A DNA stretch of 64,000 nucleotides from Erpobdella octoculata. Lineage: Eukaryota > Annelida > Clitellata > Hirudinida > Erpobdellidae. The notes under the pieces are model-generated. The model saw only the letters and a list, made by a program, of their open reading frames with translations. It searched no databases and was not told the origin of the DNA. A program made the translations under genes and the position numbers. The stretch lies in contig OZ022244.1 in NCBI GenBank assembly GCA_963978895.1, positions 29,999,844-30,063,843 of the forward strand, in the 5' to 3' direction. Positions 47,248 to 60,184 of this stretch are shown one piece after another (within the stretch, counting starts at the first letter, position 1; each line of letters begins with the position of its first letter).

Positions 47248-47600
47248 ACATAAAAATGTTTAAATTATTGAAAGATAAATAAAAAAAAATGATTAAACAA
47301 AAAAAGATAAATCAATAATTAAATAAATAAATTAAATAAATTAAAAATGTACAATAAGTCAATAAAATTAATAAATAAGTGAGTAAATAAATAAATAAGT
47401 GTATAAATAATAAAATTTTAAAACAAATCAATATTAATCAATTAAATAAATAAAAAGATAAGTAAATAAATCAACAAACAAACAAATAAAATAAAAACAA
47501 ACAGATAACTAAATAAATACTTGTATAAACACTTAGTAAACAAAAACACTATTAAATAAACAATTTGTTAAATAAATTTAAATAATATGAAAGTGAAATA
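47248..47600. repeat. Degenerate AAAT-rich sequence
   Basis: Decayed flank of the array before it with many ATAAAT words. Confidence 0.65.
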
Positions 47601-48180
47601 AAATGACAAGATAAACTCGCAAAAATAAAACTAAACTCGCAAAAACATGTTTAATAATTTCAGTTCAAAAAAAGATTTTAAAATTTTCGTAATCTTTCGC
47701 TTTAATAACGTTAATTCTTTAAATATATCTTCCGAGAATTTCACCGTGTCTGAACAGGAATTAAATTTTTCAGTTTAAATTTTTTTTGTCCGCAAAAAAA
47801 ATTTCGTTTTAAATCTAAAGCTGCTTATTCGTTATGTCATCACAAAAGAAAGTTAAACAGATTAGTGAAACTTTGTTCTACTAAACTAGACAGCCTCTAG
47901 CGTGAAATGAATAATGCGCTAACCAATTTAGGTTAATTCGTATTTTATGCTATTACTTATTAATTATAAACAAAGACCGATTGATGTCATTCCTTACGTC
48001 ACATGGTCATGTCGGGAATGCTTTTTTCTTGTTTTACATCGTTCGTCATACAGAATCTTCGATCGACCATCAGATGATGTTCATCTTTCTCTCTTTTTCT
48101 TTTATCAGCAAATTCTCAAGAATCGCTTCAGCGGCCGGAATCGATGCGACACAAAAAAATTGGAAGAGCTGTCGACGCAG
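47600..48180. other. No gene seen
   Basis: AT-rich sequence without a supportable feature. Confidence 0.4.
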
Positions 48181-48183
48181 AAA

Positions 48184-48187
48184 CACA

Positions 48188-48227
<40 letters not shown>

Positions 48228-48228
48228 A
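48184..48228. repeat. (CA)n microsatellite
   Basis: About 20 CA units. Confidence 0.92.
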
Positions 48229-48249
48229 ACATACTCATAAACACATACA

Positions 48250-49740
48250 TGCATAAATTTCCAACTTAGAACACGGACATTTTTTTCGGTCTAAAAATAC
48301 TGGAAAGATAGAGAGAAAAATAAATGAGAAATGAGAAAAGGTAGACAGATGGAGAAGAAGACGATACGGTGATTTTGTGGTGCAGCCTGTGTTGAAGGGA
48401 GAATAAATATCTAATCATGAACGACACTATCTAATCGAAAGAAACAAAACGTACGTATATAATAATCCGAATTGTGTGTGTATGTGTGTGTGTGTGTGCG
48501 AGAGAGAAAGAAAGAGAGCAAAGAGAAAGTTTGAATGAGTGATTGAGTGAATAAATAAATGAGTAAGTGAATGACTGCGTGAGTAAATCAATGAGTGAGT
48601 GAGAGAGAAACAGAAAAAAAATTGAATGAGAAAGAAAGAAAGCAAGAGAATTTTAGAGAAAAAAACATGTTGAAGTAATGATAACGATTTTGAGGAAGTT
48701 AATGATGACGTCATTTCCCTATGACGAAATTACATTTCCAATCTTCTCCTGGTTTCACGCTTTACAGACGCTGAATGGCCGCATTAGTGGAAGCGAGAGA
48801 AAAGTCTGAGAAGAGAAAAATGAAAATGGATAGAGTGAGAGAGAGAAAAAAAGAGAAAAAAAGTTAAAAATACAAAGATGAGAGAAGAAATCGAGATAGA
48901 AAGAGAAAAATATAGATAAAGAAAGAGAGAGAGAGAGAGACAGAGAAAGATATATACACACATATATATATATATATATATAAAAGAGGAAGAAAGAGAA
49001 ACTAAAATGAAAGAATATCTAATAACTTCGCCAACCCCTCCCTCTTTAAACATAGAAGAAGAAGTTGGTGCTCAAATTGACAGCATTGGAAAAGGAGACA
49101 AGCCTTCTTCAAAATTATTGAAAAATTTTCTCGATGGCAAATAGAAATTATTCAAAACAAAAAACGTTTAATATTTATTTATTTATTTGATTATATAATA
49201 TTTGTTTTTATTTTGTTTCATATAACATATATAAAAACGCATATAATGTTAAGTTAATAAGACTCGGCGCCTTTAGTCAGTGGTTAATGAAGTAGCCAGG
49301 TTTTTGACCGGTGTGGGTGACGTGAGTACTTCAATAACTACATTGGTTGAAAGTCAATTGGAATTTTTAAATAAATGTCTTCACTGGTTTGCTAATCCAT
49401 ATCTGATGTAAGGAGTTATGCCCGGTTAGCAGCATCCAAGCAAGAAGAAATCTCCGATCAACATCTTTCCACTCGTTTTTATAACGCAGGTGATGAAAAT
49501 TTGCTGATGCAGCTGCAAGAGTCTGTAACTGGAACTGTCTTTTCCTCTCACATCAGAGTATCACCAACTTTTGAGCAGTTTCAAATTTTTTTTTTGAAAA
49601 TTCATCTTCTGAATTGATAGGACTTTTTTTATTGAATGTTCAACTTTTGTTTGGTTATTTTTGCACGCCACTTGTTCAATAAATAAATAAATAAATCATA
49701 AAAATTAATTCACTAGAAGATTTTATTTTTAAATTTTTTT
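48250..49740. other. Low-complexity and AT-rich sequence, no gene assigned
   Basis: Short (GT)n at 48474-48500, degenerate TGAGTGAG/GAATGAGT words 48530-48610, A/G-rich 48785-48945 with an (AT)n at 48962-48982, and a CRE-like TGACGTCA at 48706-48713. A 74-codon plus-strand frame at 49396-49617 (with LAASKQEEISDQHLSTRFYN) looks protein-like but has no recognised family or clear splice sites. Confidence 0.4.
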
Positions 49741-49744
49741 ATTT

Positions 49745-49905
49745 AGGTTACAATCTCTGTTTGTGTGTATGTGTGTGTGTGTGGTTTACTCTGTAAACAA
49801 ATCTTGCAAGTAAAATTTAACAAGCTTTTTGACTAGCCAGGAAACTGAAATTTTCAGCTTAGCTTTATATTGGATAACAGTACATAATTCAATTAAAAAA
49901 ACCTA
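49745..49905 (+). repeat. Interspersed repeat R3, copy 2
   Basis: Direct relative of 28575-28745 including the GTGTGT tract. Confidence 0.75.
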
Positions 49906-50449
49906 ATTTGAACATCTTTCATATTTCAAAATCGGGTGTATTTGAAATTAAAGTTTGTGTTAAAAAACTCGATTTTTGATTTTTAAGTGGCAGTTGCTCT
50001 AAAAAAAGCAATTAACACCCCACATTTGAGGTCCCGGAAATCAAATTGTTAAAAAATAGTGAAACGCGTATATTTTTACTTTTGAAAAGATTTCAAATAC
50101 TGAATTTTAAAACTTTTAATTTTTTGGTGTCTGGTGTTTTTAAGCAACGTTTTCCTTCCTGGAAGACAAATAATCAAAAAATGGTGAAACACGCGTATCT
50201 TTATTTTTCAGGTAAAATTTAAATATTGATTTTCACATGTGTAACATTTTTGGCTTTCAAGAGGTAGTTACTCTAAAAAACAACTAACTTTTTTCTCATT
50301 CCTACATTTGATGTGCCTGGCAGCAAATTTAAAAAAAATTGCGAAAGACGCATATTTTAATTTTTTTTTTACAAAAAATACAGACACTTAATTTCAAAAC
50401 TTTCACATTTTTAGGTTTTGAGAAAAAAGTATCTTCCTGTTTCATCTTT

Positions 50450-50580
50450 TCAGGGATATAATTTTCAAAAACCTTTTCTTAGTGGGTGCTACGCTATAAA
50501 AGTATTATAAGTTCTAAATTTCAAGTTCTTTTTCAGTTGATTTTCAGTCAGTCAGGACATGTTCTTTTACATATATAGAA
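50450..50580 (+). repeat. Interspersed repeat R5 3' end, copy 2
   Basis: TTTTCTTAGTGGGTGCTACG to CAGTCAGTCAGGACATGTTC and TTTTACATATATAG. Confidence 0.72.
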
Positions 50581-50817
50581 AAATTGCTAAAATATATATT
50601 CATGAAACAAATAAAAGAAAAAACAAATTTTTTAACACAAAATTTTATTTCAAGTACACTCAATTTAGAAATACAAAAGAGGTTCAATTTAAGATTTTTT
50701 TTATAAAAAATGAATAAAAAAATGAGGACAGACACGAGGAGCACCATTGGACATCTCGTTTTGTTTGCTGAAAGTTGCCCCATCAAGTGGGTGCTGTTTG
50801 TTTAAGTGAAGCTGAAG

Positions 50818-51010
50818 GAGAGAGAAAAAAAGAAAGAAAGAAAGAGAAAGAGAAAAAAAGAGAGAGAGAAAAAGAAAAAAAAAAAAAAGAAAAAAGAAAA
50901 AAAAGAAAGGGTGAAAAAAAATTTAAAGTAAAATAAAGAAAAAAACAATCAGAAAAAAAATAAAAGAAAGAAAAAAGAAAACATTCAAGCAAAGGATATA
51001 AAAAAGCAAG
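50818..51010. repeat. Purine (A/G) tract
   Basis: GAAA/GA low-complexity, almost pyrimidine-free until about 50930. Confidence 0.85.
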
Positions 51011-51019
51011 AACAAAATA

Positions 51020-51790
51020 AATAAAAAATTGTTTTAAAACTTTAAAAATAATCAAAACATTTGAGCTCTAAAATCGCATTAATACCATATTGTTTATTTA
51101 GTTACACTTCTATGAAACGTACGCGTATATGTCACTGTGGTTGTACTGTTCTGTAACAGCGGACATGATAACGACAAGACATGGATGGTCATAACTCATT
51201 GGAACGTGTTTTTAACGTTCATGTTTTGCCACTTTCCGTTAATTGGATACGTTTTAATTAAATCTATTTTTACTGTTAATTATACGTTTTTTTCCTGCGT
51301 AATTGTAAAGAAATTACTCGAGGAGGTATTCCCGTGTGTGAGGTATTTCAGCGGTACGCAGTACGACGTATTCCCGATGGGTACGAAGCGAGTACTTTTG
51401 AAAGTGTTACATTTTTAATCACCTGCTCACGCCTGCGCGCAATTGACATTTAGAAAACAAATTATTTTGACAAAAAAAATATAAAAAAAGTTTAAAAAAT
51501 AAGAAACAAAGCAAAAAAAATGATTTGTAGCAAAAACGTGCACGAAAACATTTCAAATGCATTAAGAAAACACATGGGAAGAAAATGACCATTAATGGTT
51601 ATGAAAAAGAAAAAATTTTAAAACACGCACACATGCACACAATAGGCATGTGAAATGAAAATATTTTCTAAACAAGACATCGATTTCACTGCTTCGAAAC
51701 AAAATAATAAAAAAATATCAAACTTTGCGACCAGGCGTGGCAACGACAGCGTCTTAGCAACTGTATGTGTGCATGTGTGTATGTATGTAT
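51020..51790. other. No gene assigned
   Basis: A 93-codon plus-strand frame at 51137-51418 has hydrophobic stretches (VFLTFMFCHFPLIGYVLIKS) but no recognised family. Nothing else is seen. Confidence 0.35.
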
Positions 51791-51796
51791 GTATTG

Positions 51797-51855
51797 CGTC
51801 TTAAAACACATGGTGTAAAAGACTATAAACTATAATAAAAAAAAAAAAAAAAAAA
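51797..51855 (+). mobile_element. Retroposon R1 3' end with poly-A tail
   Basis: GTCTTAAAACACATGGTGTA, then AAAGACTATAAACTATAAT and a run of 19 A. It sits between a short ATGT run and the long GTAT array. Confidence 0.7.
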
Positions 51856-52115
51856 GTATGTATGTATGTATGTATGTATGTATGTATGTATGTATGTATG
51901 TATGTATGTATGTATGTATGTATGTATGTATGTATGTATGTATGTATGTATGTATGTATGTATGTATGTATGTATGTATGTATGTATGTATGTATGTATG
52001 TATGTATGTATGTATGTATGTATGTATGTATGTATGTATGTATGTATGTATGTATGTATGTATGTATGTATGTATGTATGTATGTATGTATGCATGCATG
52101 TATGTATGTATGTAT
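51856..52115. repeat. (GTAT)n microsatellite
   Basis: About 65 units, interrupted only near the 3' end. All six frames stay open. Confidence 0.95.
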
Positions 52116-52179
52116 AAATGTATGCATATAAACGGAACAAGGTGCATATGTATGGAACTAAAAGACGCTGCGAGCGATT

Positions 52180-53235
52180 GATGTCGAATTAAAGTGGAAT
52201 TGCCCTGCAGATTAAAAGAGAATCACTTTTTTTCTTGTCCCGACTCTCACTATCCAGCTCGAATCTCCAGCTCCCAGGGAAGATGAAGTCGCATCAACTT
52301 CAACTGAGAGCGTTTTTAGAGAATCCACGAGATACGAATAAAATAAGCAAAGTTAAATGGTTTTTAACTTATTATTTTTTATTATAAATGCTTTTATTAA
52401 TTTCTAATCTCTGTTTCTAGTTTTTCCAATCAATTTTCGAGTCACTTCTTGATGATAGATGTTCTTCAAATTTTTTATACATGCTTTGCTCTATGACAAG
52501 GCAATATTCAATAATAATGTTTGCAAAAAAATAAGTTTTTTCTTAAAAAAGATTGAAATGTAGAAAAAAATTATTTTAAAATTTGAGTTTTTATAACATA
52601 AAAGTATTTGGTTTAAAAACTTGTGTGTTTACATTGTTCACTTATTGCATTATGACTTCCAATAGCAATGATATTTTCAAATTTGAAATTAAAAGTTTAA
52701 TATTAAAAAAGAATTCCATGCTCTGAAATTATTTGTCTTTATTCCAAAAGACATTTTAAGTGGTTTTTCTTTCACCTTGACTTTCTAATTCATCGTCTGT
52801 TTCTGCGTTATTTTTTCTTGCTAGCATTTGAATGACTCTGGAGTAATTACTGGAGTATAACAACAAGAGTGACCATTGAATTGATGAGAAGTCAATGGAG
52901 TCCCGCATAAATAAATAAATAAATAATATCGCCAACTCACAGCCAACCATCACAAGCTCATTCTACCTGCTACATACATAATACACCTAAAAAGTAAATT
53001 AAAAGAAAGACACATCCATCCTGACATGCATACGCATAAAAATATATATACGCACACATCTATCTGAGCATACCTTCGAGTAAAAAAAATAACACTCATC
53101 TGAGCATAAATACGCATAAAAATAATTATGCACACATCCATCCCAGCAGCAAGCCTACTCGTTCGTCCAAGCATAAAACCAACTAATCAAATGCAAATTC
53201 ACGCACGCATAAATCCAATCGGACATCCAAACTTA
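52180..53235. other. Mostly unassigned, with an R2 relative
   Basis: 52385-52520 is a diverged copy of R2 (AATGCTTTTATTAATTTCT, GAGTCACTTCTTGATGATAG). The rest is AT-rich with short TACGCATAAAAATA repeats at 53030-53130. Confidence 0.5.
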
Positions 53236-53239
53236 TAAC

Positions 53240-53512
53240 TAGCAAAACATACAAACAAACATACGAACAAACAAACAAACAAACATGCATACAAACAAAC
53301 ATACATACAAAGAAACAAACATACATACAAGCATACAAACAAACATACATACAAACAAACAAACATACAAACAAACAAACATACATAAAAAAAACATACA
53401 TACAAACAAACATACATACAAGCAAACATACAAACAAACATACAAGCAAACATACAAGCAAACACACAAACAAACATACAAACAAACATGCAAACAAACA
53501 AACAATCAAGCA
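53240..53512. repeat. CAAACATA/CAAACAAA degenerate array
   Basis: 4-bp-based units (ACAA, ACAT) mixed irregularly for about 270 bp. Confidence 0.88.
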
Positions 53513-53697
53513 GCAAAACAATGGCACGTCAATCAAGACGTACAGACGAAACAATCAACAAGTCAAACCGTGTCGTAAAACCTCCAGTGTGGGATCGAAC
53601 GTTCCGGAAGTTATACGCGCTGCTGTGTTGCTGGTCGCCATGGTGAGGATGCCATTGTACGAGAACTGTTGATGTTTTTTTTTCAGTTGAAGGTGCG

Positions 53698-53710
53698 CTG
53701 GAGAGGATGG

Positions 53711-53758
<48 letters not shown>

Positions 53759-54005
53759 CGATGATGGTGATGATGATGATGATGGTGATGACGATGATGG
53801 TATGATGATGATGGTGATGGTGGTGGTGATGGAAGTTTTCTGATGCAGGTGCAAGGATGATGATGATGTTGATGATGATGATGATGATGATGGTGATGAT
53901 AATGATGATGGTGGTGGTGGCGATGATGATGATGATGACGACGACAATGATGATGATGATGACAAGAATGATGATGATGACGACGATGATGATGATTTGA
54001 TGACG
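53698..54005. repeat. (GAT)n microsatellite
   Basis: Interrupted GAT/GGT/GAC array. Confidence 0.9.
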
Positions 54006-54139
54006 ACGATGGCTAATGCAAACATGTCTAATCTTGTTCGCTGACGACCTGATCGATAGAAATTTTGTCTTGCTTTTCGAAAACCTTTTCCACCTCAACT
54101 TCCACTTATCCACGTTTAACTGTAACTCAAAAATGCATG

Positions 54140-54572
54140 TGCCTTTAAATGAACGTGATTAAAATGCATGTGGCTAAAATGAACGTGACTAAAATGCATG
54201 TGACTCAAATGAATGTGATTCAAATGAATGTGACTCAAATGAATGTGACTCAAATGAATGTGACTCAAATGAATGTGACTCAAATGAATGTGACTCAAAT
54301 GAATGTGACTCAAATGTATGAAATGAATGTGACCAAAATGAATGTGACTCAAATGAATGTGACTCAAATGAATGTGACTCAAATGAATGTGACTCAAATG
54401 AATGTGACTCAAATGAATGTGACTCAAATGAATGTGACTCAAATGAATGTGACTCAAATGAATGTGACTCAAATGTATGAAATGAATGTGACCAAAATGA
54501 ATGTGACTCAAATGAATGTGACTCAAATGAATGTGACCAAAATGAATGTGACTCAAATGAATGTCGGTTTCT
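54140..54572 (+). repeat. 15-bp minisatellite carrying TGACTCA
   Basis: About 27 units of AATGTGACTCAAATG; two 24-bp variants (AAATGTATGAAATGAATGTG) mark an internal higher-order duplication. About 19 units hold an intact TGACTCA, the AP-1 (TRE) consensus, at 15-bp spacing. Confidence 0.92.
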
Positions 54573-54671
54573 TTGCTTAGAAGGCGTGCGCGCGTTCGAT
54601 GCGTAAAAGCGTCGTTAGTGAAAGTGAAAACGAGATATTAATGCGCTGTCAGAGCCATCGTTGTGATGTGC

Positions 54672-54698
54672 GGTGATGATGATGATGATGACGACGAC

Positions 54699-54736
<38 letters not shown>

Positions 54737-54746
54737 CGACGACGAC

Positions 54747-54785
<39 letters not shown>

Positions 54786-54835
54786 GATGGTGATGATGAC
54801 GATGTTGTTGTTGTTGATGATGATGATGGTTATGA
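54672..54835. repeat. (GAT/GAC)n microsatellite
   Basis: GAT runs with GAC and GTT blocks. Confidence 0.9.
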
Positions 54836-55051
54836 TGAAAAAAGAACTTGCCGACCTTAGACAAGTGACAGATTGAACTGGACAAAAGGAAGGGGACACG
54901 ACCTGATCCTCAGGGTTAATTATGTTTTGGTTTGAACGACGAATGACATTTAATGGTGGCTGATCGTGAAATGCAAAAGTTAATTTTGAGGCAAAATTCA
55001 GTGCAAACTGTTCAAAAAGGTTTTCGACAAATGTTTTCACAACACGGAGAT

Positions 55052-55184
55052 GGAGAATGTCGTCGTCGTCGTCTTCATCATCATCGTCATTGTCATCGTC
55101 GTCGTCGTCATCATCATCATCATCACCACCACTATCATCATTATCATCATCGTCGTCGTCTGCGTCATCGTCATCGTTATCGTT

Positions 55185-55241
<57 letters not shown>

Positions 55242-55263
55242 ATTATCATCGTCATCGTCATCG

Positions 55264-55337
<74 letters not shown>

Positions 55338-55376
55338 GTCATCATCATCATCGTCATCATCATCATCTTTTTCAAC
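55052..55376. repeat. (ATC/GTC)n microsatellite
   Basis: Regular TCATCG hexamers at 55180-55265, then pure CAT. Confidence 0.92.
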
Positions 55377-55399
55377 ATCATCGATATTATCCTTATTAC

Positions 55400-56040
55400 A
55401 ACCAGCCTAAGACCACACCTGAGGGGAAATTGAAAGGTAGGCTCTACAAGTGCAATGCAGGAAAAACAATGACAGCCCAATCAAAGAGAAAAACATTAGA
55501 GAGACAAACAGACCAACAGTCAAACAGACAACAGACTGACAAAACAAGAAAACAAATAATTTTTTTAGGATTTTCCATGAATTTTTTGTTGTTTTTCAAA
55601 CAAGATTTTTAAATAAAATTTTCATTTTGATTCATTTAATTTTCTGACAATTCATTCATTGCAAATGCTGTTTGATTTAATTTTCAAATTAAACCAAAAC
55701 GCTAACTACAATAAAAAATTCTTTTATTGAAAAAACCCACAGTATTTACAAAATGCTTTAATGCTCCCTAAACCAACGTACAAAAAATAAACTAGCCATC
55801 ATTTGAAACCTCATTGCCGCCTAACCCTACCTGTAGTCAGTAGCGGTAACAAGGATTCTTCTGTGGGAGGGAGTGAATGACACTCAAATAAATAATTACT
55901 AGAACTTTTATTTTTACAAACTACAAAATATAAATTATAAAAAACTAAAATTATACTAAAAGCGCTTTACCGAAGCTGGGACGGATATGAGTTGAGTCTT
56001 CTATTCAAGACTTCATCTTTCAGGATGCTGAAAGAATTAA
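55400..56040. other. No gene seen
   Basis: AT-rich sequence without a supportable feature. Confidence 0.4.
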
Positions 56041-56124
56041 AATTAAATGAGCACCACTAAGCTATATCTGCAATCGCTATATCTGCAATCATGTCGTCTT
56101 TATTCTCACGTCAATTTCTATGTC

Positions 56125-56530
56125 TTGTCCATTTATGCTTTGTCATCTTTCATGTCGTATTATCTTTTTTGTCATGACAAATTTAATGTCATGCTATTTT
56201 CTTGTCATGTCATTTTTGATGTCATCTTTAATGTCATATCATCTTTTAATGTCATGTGATCTTTAATGTCATGTCATCTTCAATGTCATGTTATCTTTAA
56301 TGTCATGTCATCTTTAATATCATAATTCATGTCATGTCATCTTTAATATCATGCAATCTTTAATGTCATGTCATCTTTAATGTCATGTCATCTTTAATAT
56401 CATAATTCATGTCATGTCATCTTCTAATGTCATGCCATTTTTAATATTATGTCATCTTTAATGTCATGTCATCTTTAATGTCATGTAATCTTTAATGGCA
56501 TGTCATCTTTAATGTCATGTCATCTTTTAC
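56125..56530 (+). repeat. About 18-bp minisatellite
   Basis: Units of ATGTCATGTCATCTTTA with a higher-order copy around AATATCATAATTCATGTCAT. Confidence 0.88.
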
Positions 56531-56539
56531 TTTTACGAA

Positions 56540-57090
56540 GTAACGAAAAAATTTATTTAAATTGGCTGAACATTTCGAACTAAACTTCAGAGACACTATA
56601 TTATATAAGCTAATGCTAGAAAGATTTGGAGAAGAGAAAAATTTCGAGCAAACTGCGAAACTGCGATTCCAATGATGCCTCTTGAACCGTGGACGGAATA
56701 TTGTACCAATTTTTTTGAGAAACCTCATAAGAAAAAGAGCGTTTAGCAAAACAGTGCTTTACAGAGTTCTATTCCCAGAAGCCATCCCTTTTGGAGTGCC
56801 ACTGATATATTCCAGTTTAAAAAAACCGGTACATTAGGGTCACGGTGTTATTTCAAAAATTACACTCCACAAAACAACATACGTAGAGCCGCATATTAAT
56901 GCAAAATTCATATTTTCTGGTTTGAAAAGAAAAACTTACAGAGCAACTAAAGCAAGAAAGAAGAAAGAGCAAACTTTGCTCTGGACAAGCATTGTGAGGA
57001 CGGACGGATAGACGGACGGATGAATGGTGGCAATTATCTCCAACTATTAAGGCAACAATAAAGGGCTCCATCTATTGATGGCTGACCCCT
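56540..57090. other. No gene seen
   Basis: Contains GACGGA repeats at 57000-57022 only. Confidence 0.4.
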
Positions 57091-57109
57091 TCCTCCTTAG
57101 AGCAAGTGC

Positions 57110-57365
57110 TTTCTTTTTTTTTCAACCCTTTCTTCTCTCTCTCTCTCTTTCTCTCTATTTACCTTTTATTTTCTCTCTCCCCCTCTCTGTCTCTCTCTCT
57201 TTCTTTTTATTTTTCTCTTTCTTTTCATCTCTGTTTATTTTAATTTTTCACTCTCTCTTTTTCTCTGTCTCTATTTTTCTGTTTTTGCATTACCGATGTT
57301 TTTTTCTATTTTCTTTCATTTTTTCTCTTTTTAGTGGCAGAAATCTTTTTTCAGTTTTTTGAGTA
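57110..57365. repeat. Pyrimidine-rich tract
   Basis: CTCTCT and TTTC low-complexity. Confidence 0.8.
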
Positions 57366-57654
57366 TTTTTCTTGAACACTCTCGTTTTTCCTGTTTTTAT
57401 TTCAGTTTTTATCCTCCCGATTTTTAAAAGATATTTTTACTGTGTTTTTTTCTGATTAATTAATGTTCTCAATATTTTTTCATTACTTTCGTATTTCAAC
57501 TTCGATCACCAACTAAATGGTTTCCACGATAAATTTCATTCCATTATATCCACAGAAAGGCGCCTCAGTGTTCCATGACGTTGTTGCACCTGGAAGATAT
57601 GTATATCCACACCGGAGAACATTGTTTGCAAATAAATGAATGAACGAAAAAATA

Positions 57655-58025
57655 CAAAACAAAATAAATAAAATAAATAAAATAAATAAAATAAATAAAA
57701 TAAATAAAATAAATAAAATAAATAAAATAAATAAAATAAATAAATAAAATAAATAAAATAAATAAAATAAATAAAATAAATAAGATAAATAAAATAAATA
57801 AAATAAATACAATAAATAAGTGAATGAATAAATAAATAAATTTATTAATAAATGAATTAACAATTACGTAAATAAAAAAATGAATAAATAAAGAAAAATA
57901 AATTTATAAATAAATAAATACATTAATTAATTACGTGAATAAATAATTAAATTAATTAATTAATTACGTGAATGAATGAATAAATAAATAAATTAACAAT
58001 TACGTGAATAAATAAATAAATAAAT
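57655..58025. repeat. 9-bp AAAATAAAT array and degenerate flank
   Basis: About 17 units of AAAATAAAT to 57810, then AATAAATTAATTA-type sequence with three ATTACGTGAATAAATAAA units. Confidence 0.9.
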
Positions 58026-58029
58026 CTCT

Positions 58030-58250
58030 ATTGCACCCGACGAAACGTACACGAAATTGCATCACAACAACATCACGATCATGTCACGTCAAATCACGTG
58101 ACATTCGCAATGTAATTTCAACGAAGACGTCGAAGACTCGTTATATAATATCGAGCTGTGACGTCACTTTTGATTCAACTCGCTATGTAGCGGCCGCATG
58201 TTTAGCAGTCGTCTCATTATAAATTTTACAAGGTATCTTCGCGTGTATGC
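58030..58250. other. Non-repetitive island with CRE and E-box motifs
   Basis: Contains AAATCACGTGACA (58089-58101) and a TGACGTCA at 58159-58166 with TTATATAATA nearby. Could be a promoter; no gene is seen beside it. Confidence 0.2.
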
Positions 58251-58254
58251 ATAC

Positions 58255-58560
58255 ATATTTAAATATCCGTGCATAAGTGCATATGTGACATTGAGTTTTA
58301 GATATCCGTGCATATGTGACATGGAGTTCTGGATATCCGTGCATAAGTGACATGGAGTTCTATATATCCGTGCATATGTGACATGGAGTTCTAGATATCC
58401 GTGCATAACTGCATATGTGACATGGAGTTCGAGGTATCCGTGCATATGTGACATGGTTTTTTAAATATCCGTGCATATGTGACATGGAGCTTTAGATATG
58501 TATGCATATGTGACATTGAATTCTAGATTTCCGTGCATATGTAACATGGAATGGAATTAG
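58255..58560 (+). repeat. 31-bp minisatellite
   Basis: About nine units of ATATCCGTGCATATGTGACA plus TGGAGTTCTAG. Confidence 0.92.
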
Positions 58561-58779
58561 AAACATTTACTATACATCCATGCATGAATGACATTGATTT
58601 ATTAACATCTTTTTGGACGATCACGTGCTGTCATTTTTTCTGGTTTTTAATTTAGTTCACAAGTTCAAAGGTCAGTTTGTAAAAATTAATTCAAACTCTC
58701 ACATCTGTTCGATCAATTTTTCTCATCTCTCTAATCCATCTCTCCCATCATATAAATACATTTCATTCATCCTTTCAAA

Positions 58780-59335
58780 CAATTTCTCTCATTCTTTCAA
58801 TTCATCTTCCTCATCGTTTCAATTCATCTGTCCTATCCGTTCAATTCATCTGTCCATTTTTGCAATTTACCTGTTCTATCCATTCAATTTATCTCACCTA
58901 TCTTTGCAATTCATCTGTCTCATTTTTTTCAATTCATCTGTCCCATCCATTCAATTCATCTGTCCCATCCATTCAATTCATCTGTCCCATCCATTCAATT
59001 CATCTGTCCCATCCATTCAATTCATCTGTCCCATCCATTCAATTCATCTGTCCCATCCTTGCAATTTATCTGTCCCATCCCTTCAATTCATCTGTTCCAT
59101 CCCTTCAATTCATCTGTCCCATCCATTCAATTCATCTGTCCCATCCTTGCAATTTATCTGTCCCATCCTTGCAATTTATCTGTCCCATCCCTTCAATTCA
59201 TCTGTTCCATCATTTCAATTCATCTTTCCCATTCTTGCAATTCATCTGTTCCATCAATTTAATTCATCTCTCCCATTCTTGCAATTCATCTGTTCCATCT
59301 ATTTAATTCATTCGTCCCATCCTTTAAACCCATTT
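58780..59335 (+). repeat. 22-bp minisatellite
   Basis: About 25 units of CATTCAATTCATCTGTCCCATC; most uniform at 58920-59050. Frames across it are artefacts. Confidence 0.93.
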
Positions 59336-59534
59336 TTTACATTTTCATCCTATCTCTCTTTCTCGTTTTTATCCGTTTCATAAAATACCCATAAAACAAA
59401 CAGCTTTGCAAATTTTAAGTTTTTGAAAACATAACTGCCCAAATTCAAAATAAAGATATTGAATATTTTTTGATTAATTTTCAGATCAGAACAAAAACTG
59501 AAAAAATGAAGCTTGAATTGTAGCGAAGAAACTG

Positions 59535-59655
59535 TGATTACATTGAATTACAGTAAAAATTACAGAAAATTACAGTAAATTACAGCAAATTACAGTAAAT
59601 TACAATAAATAACAGCAAATGACAGTAAATTACAACCAATTACATAAAACAACAT
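59535..59655 (+). repeat. Short AATTACAGTA repeats
   Basis: About ten 10-12 bp units of AATTACAGTAA. Confidence 0.82.
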
Positions 59656-60071
59656 TCAGCAATCAAAAAGCTTTTTAATTTGAAAGAAAAAAGTCGATTC
59701 TACATCAAGAACACGTAACGACATTCAGAAAAACAAACAAGAACACACAGCAACACTTTCACCTCCTCTTCCTCCTCCTCATACGACACCTGCTACTGAA
59801 CTTTGTTGCGTCACTTCCTCTTGCTGTCACCATCATCATCACTACCACCACCAGAATAATAATAATAATAATCATATCTGCATTCCAGATTGATCGATCT
59901 ACAACATAAGTAGTGTTCAAGTGAAGTATTTTTGGAGTCAAGTTTCTTCGCTGAACTGTCCATCACTACCAGAATCTTTTTTTCTCCACATTTCCATAAC
60001 AAGCACACCTGTGCGACCAGCCAGCGACGAAGGAGATCCACCAATAGAGGTGAGATGACTGCGCCTGGCAG

Positions 60072-60153
60072 ATGAAGGCAACCTGCAGCATCAACCTGTT
60101 TGTCTACCTGGCCTCGTTTAAACTCATCACGATGACAGTCTCGATTGCTTCAG
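60072..60153 (+). CDS. Possible first exon with signal peptide
   Basis: From an ATG at 60072 it reads MKATCSINLFVYLASFKLIT then MTVSIAS, a basic start and a hydrophobic stretch like a signal peptide, and ends in TTCAG followed by GTGAGC, a strong splice donor, at phase 1. A six-codon upstream frame (ATG at 60055) ends in a TGA that overlaps this ATG. No following exon is recognised before the gap, so the gene may continue past the window or not exist. Confidence 0.3.
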
Positions 60154-60184
60154 GTGAGCCGATGCTTACTATTTTTATCGTAAC

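Noticed and set aside
51137..51418. 93-codon hydrophobic frame as a membrane protein
   Set aside because: No family recognised; T-rich DNA gives Phe/Leu/Ile-rich frames readily.
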